Shown here in pieces: positions 1-6,724 of a stretch of DNA of 11,599 bases. Numbering within the stretch: the stretch's first letter is position 1; every line of letters begins with the position of its first letter. The notes beneath the pieces were generated by a model. The model did not search any database. It had not been told where the DNA came from and saw only the letters and a program-made list of their open reading frames with translations. The position numbers and the translations under genes were made by a program. Location of the stretch: NCBI GenBank assembly GCA_023424585.1, contig JAFADT010000670.1:1-11599 (forward strand), in the 5' to 3' direction. The DNA is from Pseudomonadota bacterium (GTDB lineage Bacteria > Myxococcota > Myxococcia > Myxococcales > Myxococcaceae).

Positions 1-195
1 CTCGTCTCCGCCACGGCCCGCGGGCTTGCCGAACCGACCGCCGCGCGAGGCGCCCTCTTCACCACCGAAGCGGCTCGCAGGCTTGCCGAAGCGCCCCCCA
101 CCGCGAGGCGCATCACCCTCAGCGCCCGCACGGGCACGACCACCTCCGCGCGACGCAGCGCCCTCGGCGCCGAACCGGCCACCCGCGCGCGACGC
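1..195 (-). repeat. Arg/Gly-rich repeats encoding the RluB tail
   Basis: Codons 399-463 of rluB encode irregular repeats of about 15-21 residues built on (S/P)RGGGRFGKPA. Copies begin near residues 400 (SRAGGRFG), 413 (SRGGGRAR), 428 (PRGGGRFGKPA) and 448 (SRGGRFGKPA), with Glu/Ala/Gly spacers. The repetition is visible in the DNA as well as the protein, which suggests slippage or recombination within the gene. The array runs off the left edge. Confidence 0.75.
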
Positions 196-1389
196 AGGCC
201 CCTCGGAACGCCCCGGGCGCGCCGGCCTGCCGATGCGCGAGGCGCCACGGGACGCACGCTCACCTTCGGGCTTGCTGAACTGGCCAGCGCCCCGCGCGGC
301 CTTGCCGTACGTGGCGCCCTCCGACTCCGTCACCTCATCACCGTCGTCATCGAACGACGGCACGTCCTCATCCAGGTCCGCATCGTCGTCCGTGGCCAGC
401 GTCGCCCCGCGCTTCGCGAACTTCGGCGGACGCGTGCCTCCGTCCTGCACGCCCTTCCACTCCTTGCGCTCCGGACGCGCCTCGCGGGTCTTCGGCCCGG
501 TCGAGGCCTTCTTCTCCGCGCGCGCCGCCTTGCGCGGCGGCGCCACCGGCGCGTCGTCGTCCATCGACAGCTCGATGTCGTCGTCATCCGCCTCGCTGAA
601 GCCCGGCGCCGTGCGCCCATGACGGCGCGGCGGCAGCCTCAGCTCTGCGGCCGATGGCTGCGCGCGGCCCTCCGCCACCTCCGTGAGCTGCGTGACCTCC
701 GAGACCTTCAGCGGCCGCAGTTCGCCGGGCCGCAGCCCGTCCACGCCCACGCCCGCGTAGTTCGGGCGGAACAGGCGCACCACCGGGTGCCCCACCGCCG
801 CGCACAGGCGCTTGATGAGGTGCGGACGGCCCTCCGCCACGACGATCTTCAGCCAGGTGTTGCGCTCGGCCTTCTCGAAGATGTCCACCGACACCGGCGT
901 GGCCATGCCGTCTTCCAGCCGCACGCCGCCGCGCAGCTTCTCCAGCGTGGGCTGGTCCGGCGTGCCCTTCACCTTCGCCAGGTACGTGCGCGGCACCTGG
1001 AAGCTCGGGTGCGTGAGCTTGTGCGCCAGCGCGCCGTCATCCGTGAAGAGCAGCGCGCCCTCCGCGTCGTAGTCCAGACGCCCCACGGGGAACAGGCGGC
1101 GGCCCGTCTCCTCCACGTAGCTGGCCACCGTGGGCCGGCCCTGCGGATCCGACAGCGTCGTCACGACGCCCACGGGCTTGTAGAGCAGGTAGTACGACGA
1201 TTCTTCCGGCGGCGTGACGAGCTTCCCATCCACGGTCACCAGGTCCACCCCGGGCTCCACCCGGCTGCCCAGCTCCGTCACCGTCTCGTTGTTCACTCCG
1301 ACGCGACCGGAGGTAATCAGTTCTTCCGCGTGCCGGCGCGAAGCCACTCCCGCGCGAGCCAGGTACTTCTGCAAACGTTCCGCCGCCAT
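1..1389 (-). CDS. rluB: RsuA/RluB-family 23S rRNA pseudouridine synthase with long acidic and RGG-type tail (3' end outside window)
   Basis: Isomerises a specific uridine to pseudouridine, in this family usually in helix 80/89-region 23S rRNA (RluB) or 16S rRNA (RsuA). Seen: an S4-like RNA-binding domain at residues 1-60 (RLQKYLARAGVASRRHAEEL), then the catalytic domain with GRLDYDAEG at 103-111, so Asp106 is the expected catalytic residue. The core ends near residue 235. The remaining 228 or more residues are low complexity: acidic Asp-rich stretches (268-279, 334-352), a Lys/Arg part (286-312), then Arg/Gly repeats to the window edge, with no stop reached. E. coli RluB also has a basic Gly/Arg tail, but this one is much longer. 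The usual RsuA-family NRQVRR-type motif is replaced by GRPHLIKRL (187-195). ATG start has GAAGG six bases upstream and lies 27 bp after scpB, so the genes are probably cotranscribed. Target base cannot be told from sequence; RluB is favoured by the scpAB context. Confidence 0.9.
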   Translation of the reverse strand, partial: MAAERLQKYLARAGVASRRHAEELITSGRVGVNNETVTELGSRVEPGVDLVTVDGKLVTPPEESSYYLLYKPVGVVTTLSDPQGRPTVASYVEETGRRLFPVGRLDYDAEGALLFTDDGALAHKLTHPSFQVPRTYLAKVKGTPDQPTLEKLRGGVRLEDGMATPVSVDIFEKAERNTWLKIVVAEGRPHLIKRLCAAVGHPVVRLFRPNYAGVGVDGLRPGELRPLKVSEVTQLTEVAEGRAQPSAAELRLPPRRHGRTAPGFSEADDDDIELSMDDDAPVAPPRKAARAEKKASTGPKTREARPERKEWKGVQDGGTRPPKFAKRGATLATDDDADLDEDVPSFDDDGDEVTESEGATYGKAARGAGQFSKPEGERASRGASRIGRPARPGRSEGPASRAGGRFGAEGAASRGGGRARAGAEGDAPRGGGRFGKPASRFGGEEGASRGGRFGKPAGRGGDE

Positions 1390-1416
1390 TCCGTGCCTTC
1401 TTCCAGTTGCCGCCCA

Positions 1417-2412
1417 TCACTCGGGCTTGGGCCCCTCGCTATCACCCTTCTCGGGCGAAGGGGGGCTTTCCAGGATGCTGGCGCTGACCTTCTGGCTCCG
1501 CTCCGCGGCCGCCATGGCCTCCTCCAGCTCCTCCAAGGCGGCCTCGCTGGCCGCCTCGTTCTTCTCCATCCGCTTCGTGAACCCCGGGTCCGACAGCGCC
1601 GCCACCGTCCCCGCGGCCACCGGTGCCGGCGGCGCCGCCTCCTTCTCCACGATCTCCCGGTGCTCCTGGGTCAACTCATGGAATTCCCGGAGCGTGGGCA
1701 GCGCGGAGAGGTCCTTCAGCGCGAAGAACTCCAGGAACTCGCGCGTGGTTCCATAAAGAATGGGGCGGCCGACTTCTTCCCGCTTGCCCAGGATCTTCAC
1801 GAGCTTGCGGTCCATCAGCGCCTTGAGCACCGCGCCACAGTCCACGCCGCGGATGTCCTCCAGCTCCGGCCGGGTGACGGGCTGGCGGTACGCGATGATG
1901 GCCAGGGTCTCCACCGCCGCGCGGGTGAGCCGCTGCGGCTTCACCCGGAGGTAGCGCCGGACGTACTCCGCGGAGTGGGGGTCCGTGCGGAACTGCCACC
2001 CGCCCGCCACCTCGTAGAGGACGACGCCGCTGATGCCCTCGCGGTGGATGCCGGAGAGCTGATCCAGCGCCTGGAGGATGGCCTCCCGCGGGATGCCGGT
2101 GGCCTGGTAGAGCTCGTCCACGTCGAGGGGGCGCTCGGCGACGAAGAGCACGCTCTCCAGCACCGTGCGGATGCGGTCCGGGGAGAGGTTGCGGCTCTTG
2201 GAGACCAGCTTCTCGAAGGAGGACTGGAGGTCTGGGACGCTGTCGTCCGAGTCCTCCTCGATGGCGGCCGCCTCCACCCCGTCCAGCTCCGCGTCGTCCG
2301 GGCCGGGGCCGGTGACGGAGGCGATCTCCTCCTCCGAGAACTGACCGGGGCCGCCGGGCGTGCCGGGGGCGGGCGTCTCGTCCGCGTCGTCGGGACCGTT
2401 ACCGGTAGTCAC
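1417..2412 (-). CDS. scpB: ScpB, kleisin-associated subunit of SMC-ScpAB condensin
   Basis: ScpB dimers bind the ScpA kleisin and hold the SMC heads in the complex that organises and separates chromosomes. Seen: the two tandem winged-helix domains of ScpB at about residues 78-258, with signatures LESVLFVAERPL (85-96), LTRAAVETLAIIAYRQPVTR (162-181, the most conserved stretch of the family) and GRPILYGTTREFLEFF (215-230). At 331 aa it exceeds the usual ScpB of about 200 aa because of an acidic Pro/Gly/Asp-rich N-terminal extension (1-75) and a C-terminal extension whose 283-309 segment looks like a short coiled coil. The start is GTG at 2412, inside scpA (14-nt overlap), with a clear GGAGGT eight bases upstream. 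Translation is therefore probably coupled to scpA. rluB follows 27 bp downstream. Confidence 0.96.
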   Translation of the reverse strand: MTTGNGPDDADETPAPGTPGGPGQFSEEEIASVTGPGPDDAELDGVEAAAIEEDSDDSVPDLQSSFEKLVSKSRNLSPDRIRTVLESVLFVAERPLDVDELYQATGIPREAILQALDQLSGIHREGISGVVLYEVAGGWQFRTDPHSAEYVRRYLRVKPQRLTRAAVETLAIIAYRQPVTRPELEDIRGVDCGAVLKALMDRKLVKILGKREEVGRPILYGTTREFLEFFALKDLSALPTLREFHELTQEHREIVEKEAAPPAPVAAGTVAALSDPGFTKRMEKNEAASEAALEELEEAMAAAERSQKVSASILESPPSPEKGDSEGPKPE

Positions 2413-3274
2413 TCTCGTCGACCTCCGTGGGGATGAGCTTCTCCAGCGCGTCCCCGTTGGGCGTCACCTGGATGGGGCCCAGCGGCTCCTCCTGGAAGAC
2501 CCTGATGAGGCGGCGCTTCACCATCTCCAGCATGGCGATGAAGGTGATGACCACCTCCTGGCGCGTGGCCGCCTGCGTGAACAGCGCCTCGAAGAGCACC
2601 TGCCCGTCCTTCTTGAGCCGCTCCGCCACCCGGAGGATGGCCTCCGACAGGCTGACGCGCTCCAGCACCACCTCGTGCTGCTTCTTGGGCGTCAGCCGCT
2701 CGAGCACGCGGTCGAGCGCCTCCACCAGCTTGAGGACGGAGATCTCCTGGAGGCCCACCTCGTCCTCGGGGATGGGGACCGCCTCCACGGGCACCTTCCG
2801 GGCGAACACGTCCCGGTCCAGGATGTCCTGCCTGGCCAGGTGCTCCGCGGCCTCCTTGTACTTCTGGTACTCCAGCAGCCGGCGCACCAGCTCCGCGCGC
2901 GGGTCCTGCGCCTCCTCCACCGCCGCGAGCACGTCCGCCCCTTCCGGCACCTGGGCGGCGTCCTGCCGGGGCAGGAGCATGCGGCTCTTCAGGTGGGCGA
3001 GCGTGGAGGCCATCACCAGGAACTCCCCGGCGATGTCCAGGTTCAGCTCCCGCATCCGCTCCAGGTACTCCAGGTACCTGGCGGTGATGAGGGCCAGCGG
3101 GATGTCGAAGATGTCGACCCGGTGCTCCTTGATGAGGTGGAGCAGCAGGTCGAGGGGGCCCTCGAAGTTGGGAAGCGCGACCCGGAACGCGTCTCCAGGC
3201 GTGCGCGGAACTCCCTCCCCGTCGGGGTCCGGTGGGAGGTCGTCGGGCGGTGGGGGCTTGCGACCTTCGCTCAC
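2399..3274 (-). CDS. scpA: ScpA, kleisin subunit of SMC-ScpAB condensin
   Basis: ScpA is the kleisin that bridges the two SMC ATPase heads; with ScpB it closes the ring that compacts and segregates DNA. Seen: the classic N-terminal motif FEGPLDLLLHLIKEHRVDI (37-55), the helical SMC-neck-binding part through LAHLKSRMLLP (92-102), a variable Ala/Glu-rich middle that binds ScpB, and a C-terminal winged helix (about 205-268, ending in TRQEVVITFIAMLEMVKRR). Length 291 aa is a little over the typical 240-270 aa, because of a Pro/Asp-rich N-terminal stretch of about 28 residues. The start is GTG at 3274, with AAGGA nine bases upstream. An ATG 37 bp further upstream is out of frame and soon meets a stop. 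The gene overlaps scpB by 14 nt. Confidence 0.96.
   Translation of the reverse strand: MSEGRKPPPPDDLPPDPDGEGVPRTPGDAFRVALPNFEGPLDLLLHLIKEHRVDIFDIPLALITARYLEYLERMRELNLDIAGEFLVMASTLAHLKSRMLLPRQDAAQVPEGADVLAAVEEAQDPRAELVRRLLEYQKYKEAAEHLARQDILDRDVFARKVPVEAVPIPEDEVGLQEISVLKLVEALDRVLERLTPKKQHEVVLERVSLSEAILRVAERLKKDGQVLFEALFTQAATRQEVVITFIAMLEMVKRRLIRVFQEEPLGPIQVTPNGDALEKLIPTEVDESDYR
2421..2426 (-). promoter_or_regulatory. Ribosome binding site of scpB inside scpA
   Basis: GGAGGT on the minus strand, eight bases before the scpB GTG at 2412. It lies within the final codons of scpA. This supports the GTG start and the 14-nt overlap. Confidence 0.7.
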
Positions 3275-3413
3275 CGGCCGGCGTCCTTCTGGGGGGATGG
3301 GAACTTCGTCATGCGAAAGGGCCCGAATTTCCGGCCTTTAGCGCGCGCCGGGGGGACAGACCTCCTTAGCAATGCCTCCCGGGGGGGTCAAACATTTGAA
3401 CAGGAACAGGTGT
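3275..3413 (-). promoter_or_regulatory. trpS-scpA intergenic region, possible scpA promoter
   Basis: 139 bp between the trpS stop and the scpA GTG. Read on the minus strand it holds a good -35-like TTGACC (3391 to 3386), but the hexamer 17 bp downstream (TAAGGA, 3368 to 3363) is a poor -10, so the promoter is only tentative. An AAGGAGG at 3367-3361 looks like a Shine-Dalgarno sequence but has no start codon at a useful distance. The left part is G/C-only runs; the trpS-proximal 30 bp are noticeably AT-richer and full of dyad symmetry (see the site at 3388-3418). Read-through from trpS is equally possible. Confidence 0.25.
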
Positions 3414-3418
3414 TCAGG
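3388..3418. promoter_or_regulatory. Dyad-rich site with LexA/SOS-box-like core GAAC-AGGT-GTTC
   Basis: Three nested inverted repeats are seen: TCAAA-CA-TTTGA (3388-3399), TGAACA-N8-TGTTCA (3397-3416) and GAAC-AGGT-GTTC (3404-3415). The last fits the Gram-positive LexA core GAAC-RNRY-GTTC exactly. Positions 3402-3418 match 14 of 17 positions of the Myxococcus lexA consensus as I recall it (CTRHAMRYBYGTTCAGS); the two outer left bases and one centre base differ. The site covers the trpS stop codon (3414-3416) and ends just before the TTGACC -35-like element of scpA. Function is inferred; it could instead be a weak hairpin at the end of trpS, although no T-run follows. Confidence 0.35.
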
Positions 3419-4427
3419 TAATTCCCACGGCCTTGCGAACCCGGTCCATCAGGCGGGTGGCTTCGGCCCGGGCGCGCTCGGCGCCGTCCGCGAGGATGCG
3501 CTCCAGCTCCCCCGGGTCGTTGAGCAGCTCCTGCCGGCGCTGGCGGGCGGGGCCGAAGGTGACGTGGAAGGCCTCCAGGAGCTTCTTCTTGAAGTCGCCG
3601 TAGCCCTTGCCGCCGGCCCTCCAGGACGCGTCCACGTCGGAGAACTCGCCGGGCGGGAGCATCAGCTTGAGCAGCTCGTAGAGCGGCGCGTCCGTGGTCG
3701 GCTTGGGGGCGTCCACGGGGGTGGAGTCCGTCTTGATGGACATGATGCGCTTCTTGATGTCCTTCTCGTCGCCGAACAGCTCCAGGGTGTTGCCGTAGGA
3801 CTTGGACATCTTCTGTCCGTCGATGCCGGGCACCGTGGCGGCGTTCTCCTGCACGAAGGCGGAGGGCAGCTTGAGGATGCCGGGCGCGTGGCCCCGCTCC
3901 TTCCCTTCCGGATCCGCCGGGTCGTAGCCCGGGACGTACTGGGTGTTGAACTTCACGGCCCAGTCGCGCGCGAACTCGATGTGCTGGATCTGATCCTTGC
4001 CCACGGGTACCTGATCCGCGCTGTAGAGCAGGATGTCCGCGGCCATCAGGACGGGGTACGCGTAGAGGCCGAAGTCCGGGCTGATGCCGCGGGCGATCTT
4101 GTCCTTGTAGCTGTGGGCGCGCTCCAGGTGCGACTGGGGCACCACGGTGCCGAGGATCCAGTTGAGCTCCAGGACCTCCTTCACGTCGCTCTGGCGGAAG
4201 AGGACGGCCTTCCTGGGGTCCAGGCCCAGGGACAGGTACGTGAGCGCCGCGTCGCGCGTGAGGTCCAGCGCGAGCTGGGGGTCCCGGACGGTGGTGAGCG
4301 CGTGGTAGTTGGCGATGAAGTAGAAGGCCTCGCCCTGGTCCTGGAGCTGCACGAATTGCCGCAGCGCCCCGTAATAGTTGCCGATGTGCAGCCTTCCGGA
4401 CGACTGGACGCCTGAGAGAATCCGCAT
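3414..4427 (-). CDS. trpS: Tryptophanyl-tRNA synthetase
   Basis: Class Ic cytoplasmic aminoacyl-tRNA synthetase that activates tryptophan with ATP and charges tRNA-Trp. Seen: the HIGH-type motif HIGN at 14-17 within SSGRLHIGNYYGALRQF, the Trp-pocket stretch YPVLMAADILLYSADQVPVG (124-143), DQIQHIEFARD (145-155), and the KMSKS loop at 206-210. Length 337 aa agrees with E. coli TrpRS (334 aa). KDQ in place of the common EDQ suggests the subgroup often called type II TrpRS; this is from memory. The ATG at 4427 matches where family members start, though its Shine-Dalgarno is weak (GGAG, 11 bases away). A GTG at 4487 in the same frame has a better GGAAGG seven bases upstream and would add 20 residues not usual in the family. 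scpA follows after 139 bp. Confidence 0.96.
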   Translation of the reverse strand: MRILSGVQSSGRLHIGNYYGALRQFVQLQDQGEAFYFIANYHALTTVRDPQLALDLTRDAALTYLSLGLDPRKAVLFRQSDVKEVLELNWILGTVVPQSHLERAHSYKDKIARGISPDFGLYAYPVLMAADILLYSADQVPVGKDQIQHIEFARDWAVKFNTQYVPGYDPADPEGKERGHAPGILKLPSAFVQENAATVPGIDGQKMSKSYGNTLELFGDEKDIKKRIMSIKTDSTPVDAPKPTTDAPLYELLKLMLPPGEFSDVDASWRAGGKGYGDFKKKLLEAFHVTFGPARQRRQELLNDPGELERILADGAERARAEATRLMDRVRKAVGIT

Positions 4428-4672
4428 CGCGATTCGCGCTCCGAATGACGGGTGGAGGACACGGCTCGTTCGCATACCCGCCGTCACGCTGCAACCTTCC
4501 GTTGGGACGGGTGGGCCCTTTCAACGCCTGACATTCGCGCGCCCGGCGTCCCTGGAACATTGCGCCCCGGCAGGAAAAACCCAGCAGTTCCGAGGGGTTG
4601 AGGGGCCTCAGGTCTCCCGCTACCCTGGTGGCCGGCGCAGCATGTCCGACCTGCCTTGGAGGGCGCCCACGG
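4428..4672. promoter_or_regulatory. Divergent intergenic region between trpS and the PATAN protein gene
   Basis: 245 bp between two divergently read genes, so it must carry a promoter for each. On the plus strand TTGAGG (4598-4603) and TACCCT (4621-4626) are spaced exactly 17 bp, a fair sigma-70-type promoter placing transcription start near 4633, about 40 bp before the ATG at 4673. No convincing promoter was found for trpS on the minus strand. No T-box-like leader, riboswitch or long hairpin was recognised. Confidence 0.4.
4598..4626 (+). promoter_or_regulatory. Candidate sigma-70-type promoter for the PATAN/DUF4388-like gene
   Basis: TTGAGG (4 of 6 to TTGACA), a 17-bp spacer, then TACCCT (3 of 6 to TATAAT). 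Position and spacing are right for the gene starting at 4673; the -10 is weak, as is common in high-GC genomes. Confidence 0.35.
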
Positions 4673-5860
4673 ATGGAAGCGTTCACAGGAAACCTGGCCA
4701 GCTACCGGCTCCAGTTGGTGGTGCCGCCCCTGTTCACGGCACCCGGGGTGGAGGGGACGCTGCGGGTGGAGCGGGGGGCGGTGCGCCGGGAGTTCTACCT
4801 GCGGGACGGGCACCTGGTGGGGGTGGCCTCCACGGATCCGAGGGAGCACCTGGCGCAGGTGCTGGTGAACCTGCGCATCCTGGACGCGCCCCGGGCGGCG
4901 GCGGCGTTCGAGGCGGCGGAGGGGGCGAACCTGCCCTACGGCACGTTCCTGGTGCAGCGCTGCTTCGTGGAGCTGTCGCAGCTGACGGAGGCGATGGAGC
5001 ACAAGGCGCGCGAGGCGTTGTTCGACTGCTACACCTGGGAGTCGGGCGAGGTGGAGTTCACGCCGGGGCTGCCGTTGTCGGGGCGGGCGGTGGGCTTGCG
5101 GCTGCCCCTGGCCACGCTGCACCGGGACGCGGTGGCGCGGGTGCAGGAGTGGGCGCAGTTCCGGGAGATCTTCCCGCGCCTGGACACGACGTTCCGCGTG
5201 TTCCGCGAGTTCGCGGTGGAGACCTTCTCCGAGGAGGAGGACGTGCTCCTGGACCTGGCGGCCGGCGGCGCGACGCTGGGCGAGCTGCTGGCGAGCGCGA
5301 GGGAGGCCCCGCTGTTCGCGGCGCGCTGGGTGCTGCACCTGTACCGGAGGGGAGCGCTGGCGCCGCACCGGTCGACGGGGCCCACGGTGGGTGAGTCCAC
5401 GGAGTTCACGGAGCTCCTGGCGCTGGTGCGCGCGTTCCTGTCGTCGCGCAAGTACGACCTGGCGGTGGCGCTGGCGGCGCAGGTGCTGGAGCGGGGGCCG
5501 GTGCCGGAGGCGCACGCGCTGTACCGCGAGGCGGAGGTGGGGTTGACGCTGGCCTTGAGTGACGCGCTGTTCGCGTTGGACGGACGGCTGGTGTTCGAGC
5601 CCATCCCCCGCCCCACCCCAGCGGACCTGACAGCGGATGATCTGTATCTCTATTCCAAGCTGAGGGGCAGCCGGAGCATCCGACAGGCGCTGCGCACGGC
5701 GGCCATGGGAGAGCTGGCCGCGTCGCGTTCGGTGGAGCGGCTGCGGGCGGCGGGGCTGATCCGCGTGGCCCCGGCGGCGCCCGGGACACCTGAGCCCGAG
5801 CCCCGGAGGACGACGACGGAGCCGTATGGGTTGAACCTGGGCGACCTGGGCGGGAACTGA
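4673..5860 (+). CDS. PATAN/DUF4388-like signalling-associated protein
   Basis: Exact function unknown. Seen: residues 1-160 read like a PATAN/DUF4388 domain, with FTGNLASYRLQLVVPPLF, then EGTLRVERGAVRREFYLRDG (27-46), a Gly-Thr-Phe-Leu turn (90-93) and EALFDCYTWESGEVEFTPG (114-132). Such domains occur in myxobacterial and cyanobacterial proteins linked to two-component and gliding/phototaxis control. After it come two similar helical, possibly winged-helix, units: 178-231 (ETFSEEEDVLLDLAAGGATL) and 318-367 (LTADDLYLYSKLRGSRSI), separated by a TPR-like helical stretch (245-305). No receiver, kinase or output domain, no signal peptide and no membrane segment are seen, so it is probably a cytoplasmic adaptor. 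The ATG at 4673 has GGAGGG nine bases upstream; an in-frame ATG at 4598 would add 25 residues with no Shine-Dalgarno. Divergent from trpS, convergent with the GST gene. Confidence 0.85.
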   Translation: MEAFTGNLASYRLQLVVPPLFTAPGVEGTLRVERGAVRREFYLRDGHLVGVASTDPREHLAQVLVNLRILDAPRAAAAFEAAEGANLPYGTFLVQRCFVELSQLTEAMEHKAREALFDCYTWESGEVEFTPGLPLSGRAVGLRLPLATLHRDAVARVQEWAQFREIFPRLDTTFRVFREFAVETFSEEEDVLLDLAAGGATLGELLASAREAPLFAARWVLHLYRRGALAPHRSTGPTVGESTEFTELLALVRAFLSSRKYDLAVALAAQVLERGPVPEAHALYREAEVGLTLALSDALFALDGRLVFEPIPRPTPADLTADDLYLYSKLRGSRSIRQALRTAAMGELAASRSVERLRAAGLIRVAPAAPGTPEPEPRRTTTEPYGLNLGDLGGN

Positions 5861-5907
5861 GGGCCCAGCCGAAGTCGCGTCGAGCCTGGAAGGACTGGCG
5901 GCACGGC

Positions 5908-5925
5908 CATTGCCGCTCGGCGATG
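5908..5925. terminator. Candidate hairpin between convergent genes
   Basis: CATTGCCG-CT-CGGCGATG forms an eight-pair stem with one G-U pair (the innermost pair must open to leave a usable loop). It lies in the 69-bp gap between the PATAN gene stop and the GST gene stop, where a two-way terminator would be expected. There is no T-run on either side, so intrinsic termination is not proven. Confidence 0.25.
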
Positions 5926-5929
5926 CGGC

Positions 5930-6673
5930 TCAGCTCGCGACGCGCAGGGGCACGCTCGGGGCGCGGGTCGCCGCGTCCACCCGTTCGAGCCACGCGCGCA
6001 GACGCACGCGCCGCTCCACCTCCGCGCCCTGCCAGGGCGTGAGCGGCGTCCGCAGGCTGTGCAGCTGCGCGAACAGCGCGAGATCCGCCACGCTGAGCGC
6101 GCCGTTCAACCAGAAGCCGTGCTCCGGCGCCCGCGCCTCCAGCTGATCCAGCAGCAGCCCGAAGCGGCGCCAGCACGCCTCCGGCCCCGCGCGCCAGACG
6201 TCCCGCGCCACCAGCTTCTCCACCTGCTTGCGCCGGATCAGCGTGGGCACCACCGCGCGCACCGGCGCCGGCATGAAGTGGAAGAACGCGGCGCGTGTCC
6301 GGGGCCAGTTGCGGTCATCCGCCCAGCGCGACGCGACGAGGAAGCCGTTGAGGGCCGTGTCCGCCAGCTCCTCCCACAGCAGCGCCTCCGGCGACGCATC
6401 GATGCGGCCCGGCGCGAGCTGCTGGATGCGGGCGAGGATGGCCGTGGAGTCGGGCACCGCCTCCTCCCCCACCCGCAACACCGGCACCTGGCCGGTGGGG
6501 TTGTGCTTGCGGTGCGCGGCCGGGTTGTCCGCGCAGCCGCGCGCATAGGGCAGCCCCGCGTACTTCAAGGCCCGGTGCACCTTGAGGCAATAGGGGGAGT
6601 AGCTCTCGAGGCCGGGCAGGCCCGGGTCGGCCAGCTCCAGCAGGGTCAGGGGAAGCGAAGCGTTCGAGGTCAT
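5930..6673 (-). CDS. Glutathione S-transferase family protein
   Basis: Probably a soluble GST-fold protein using or binding glutathione in detoxification or stress; the substrate is unknown. Seen: an N-terminal thioredoxin-like domain (about 9-85) with SPYCLKVHRALKYAGLPY (26-43), the cis-Pro segment NPTGQVPVLRV (58-68) and the glutathione gamma-Glu-binding PDSTAI (74-79). An all-helical C-terminal domain (about 95-235) follows, with the N-capping-type motif SVADLALFAQL (194-204). The SPYC motif could make Ser26 or Cys29 the active residue. Length 247 aa is slightly over the common 200-230 aa. ATG start; the Shine-Dalgarno is weak. xerD ends 71 bp upstream on the same strand, but the gap carries a strong palindrome and a hairpin, so this gene may have its own control. 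Confidence 0.9.
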   Translation of the reverse strand: MTSNASLPLTLLELADPGLPGLESYSPYCLKVHRALKYAGLPYARGCADNPAAHRKHNPTGQVPVLRVGEEAVPDSTAILARIQQLAPGRIDASPEALLWEELADTALNGFLVASRWADDRNWPRTRAAFFHFMPAPVRAVVPTLIRRKQVEKLVARDVWRAGPEACWRRFGLLLDQLEARAPEHGFWLNGALSVADLALFAQLHSLRTPLTPWQGAEVERRVRLRAWLERVDAATRAPSVPLRVAS

Positions 6674-6696
6674 GACGCCACGATGGGCCCGCCTCG

Positions 6697-6712
6697 TGAC
6701 AGCCGTCTGTCA
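6697..6712. promoter_or_regulatory. Perfect inverted repeat TGACAG-CCGT-CTGTCA upstream of the GST gene
   Basis: Perfect six-base arms around four bases, ending 23 bp before the GST start codon. It has the form of an operator for a dimeric repressor, or of a small RNA hairpin with a tetraloop. No T-run follows. No regulator gene lies next to it, so the binding protein cannot be named. Confidence 0.4.
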
Positions 6713-6724
6713 GGTTTGTGGCGC

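Noticed and set aside
1..195. Repeats at the left edge as a CRISPR array
   Set aside because: Units are imperfect, in frame and encode RGG-type protein repeats; no constant repeat with unique spacers.
26..622. Pro/Ser/Arg-rich open frame opposite the rluB tail
   Set aside because: Repetition is explained by the Arg/Gly repeats of RluB on the other strand.
619..2436. 605-codon open frame on the plus strand across rluB and scpB
   Set aside because: Antisense shadow of two well-identified genes. Its composition (Arg, His, Leu, Gln-rich) is typical of a frame opposite high-GC coding DNA, and no motif is recognisable.
3361..3367. AAGGAGG in the trpS-scpA gap as ribosome binding site of a small gene
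   Set aside because: No ATG, GTG or TTG occurs at a usable distance downstream on that strand.
4378..5394. Gly-rich open frame overlapping trpS start and the PATAN gene
   Set aside because: Another frame of the PATAN gene; Gly/Ala-only composition, while the chosen frame has a good ribosome binding site and recognisable domain.
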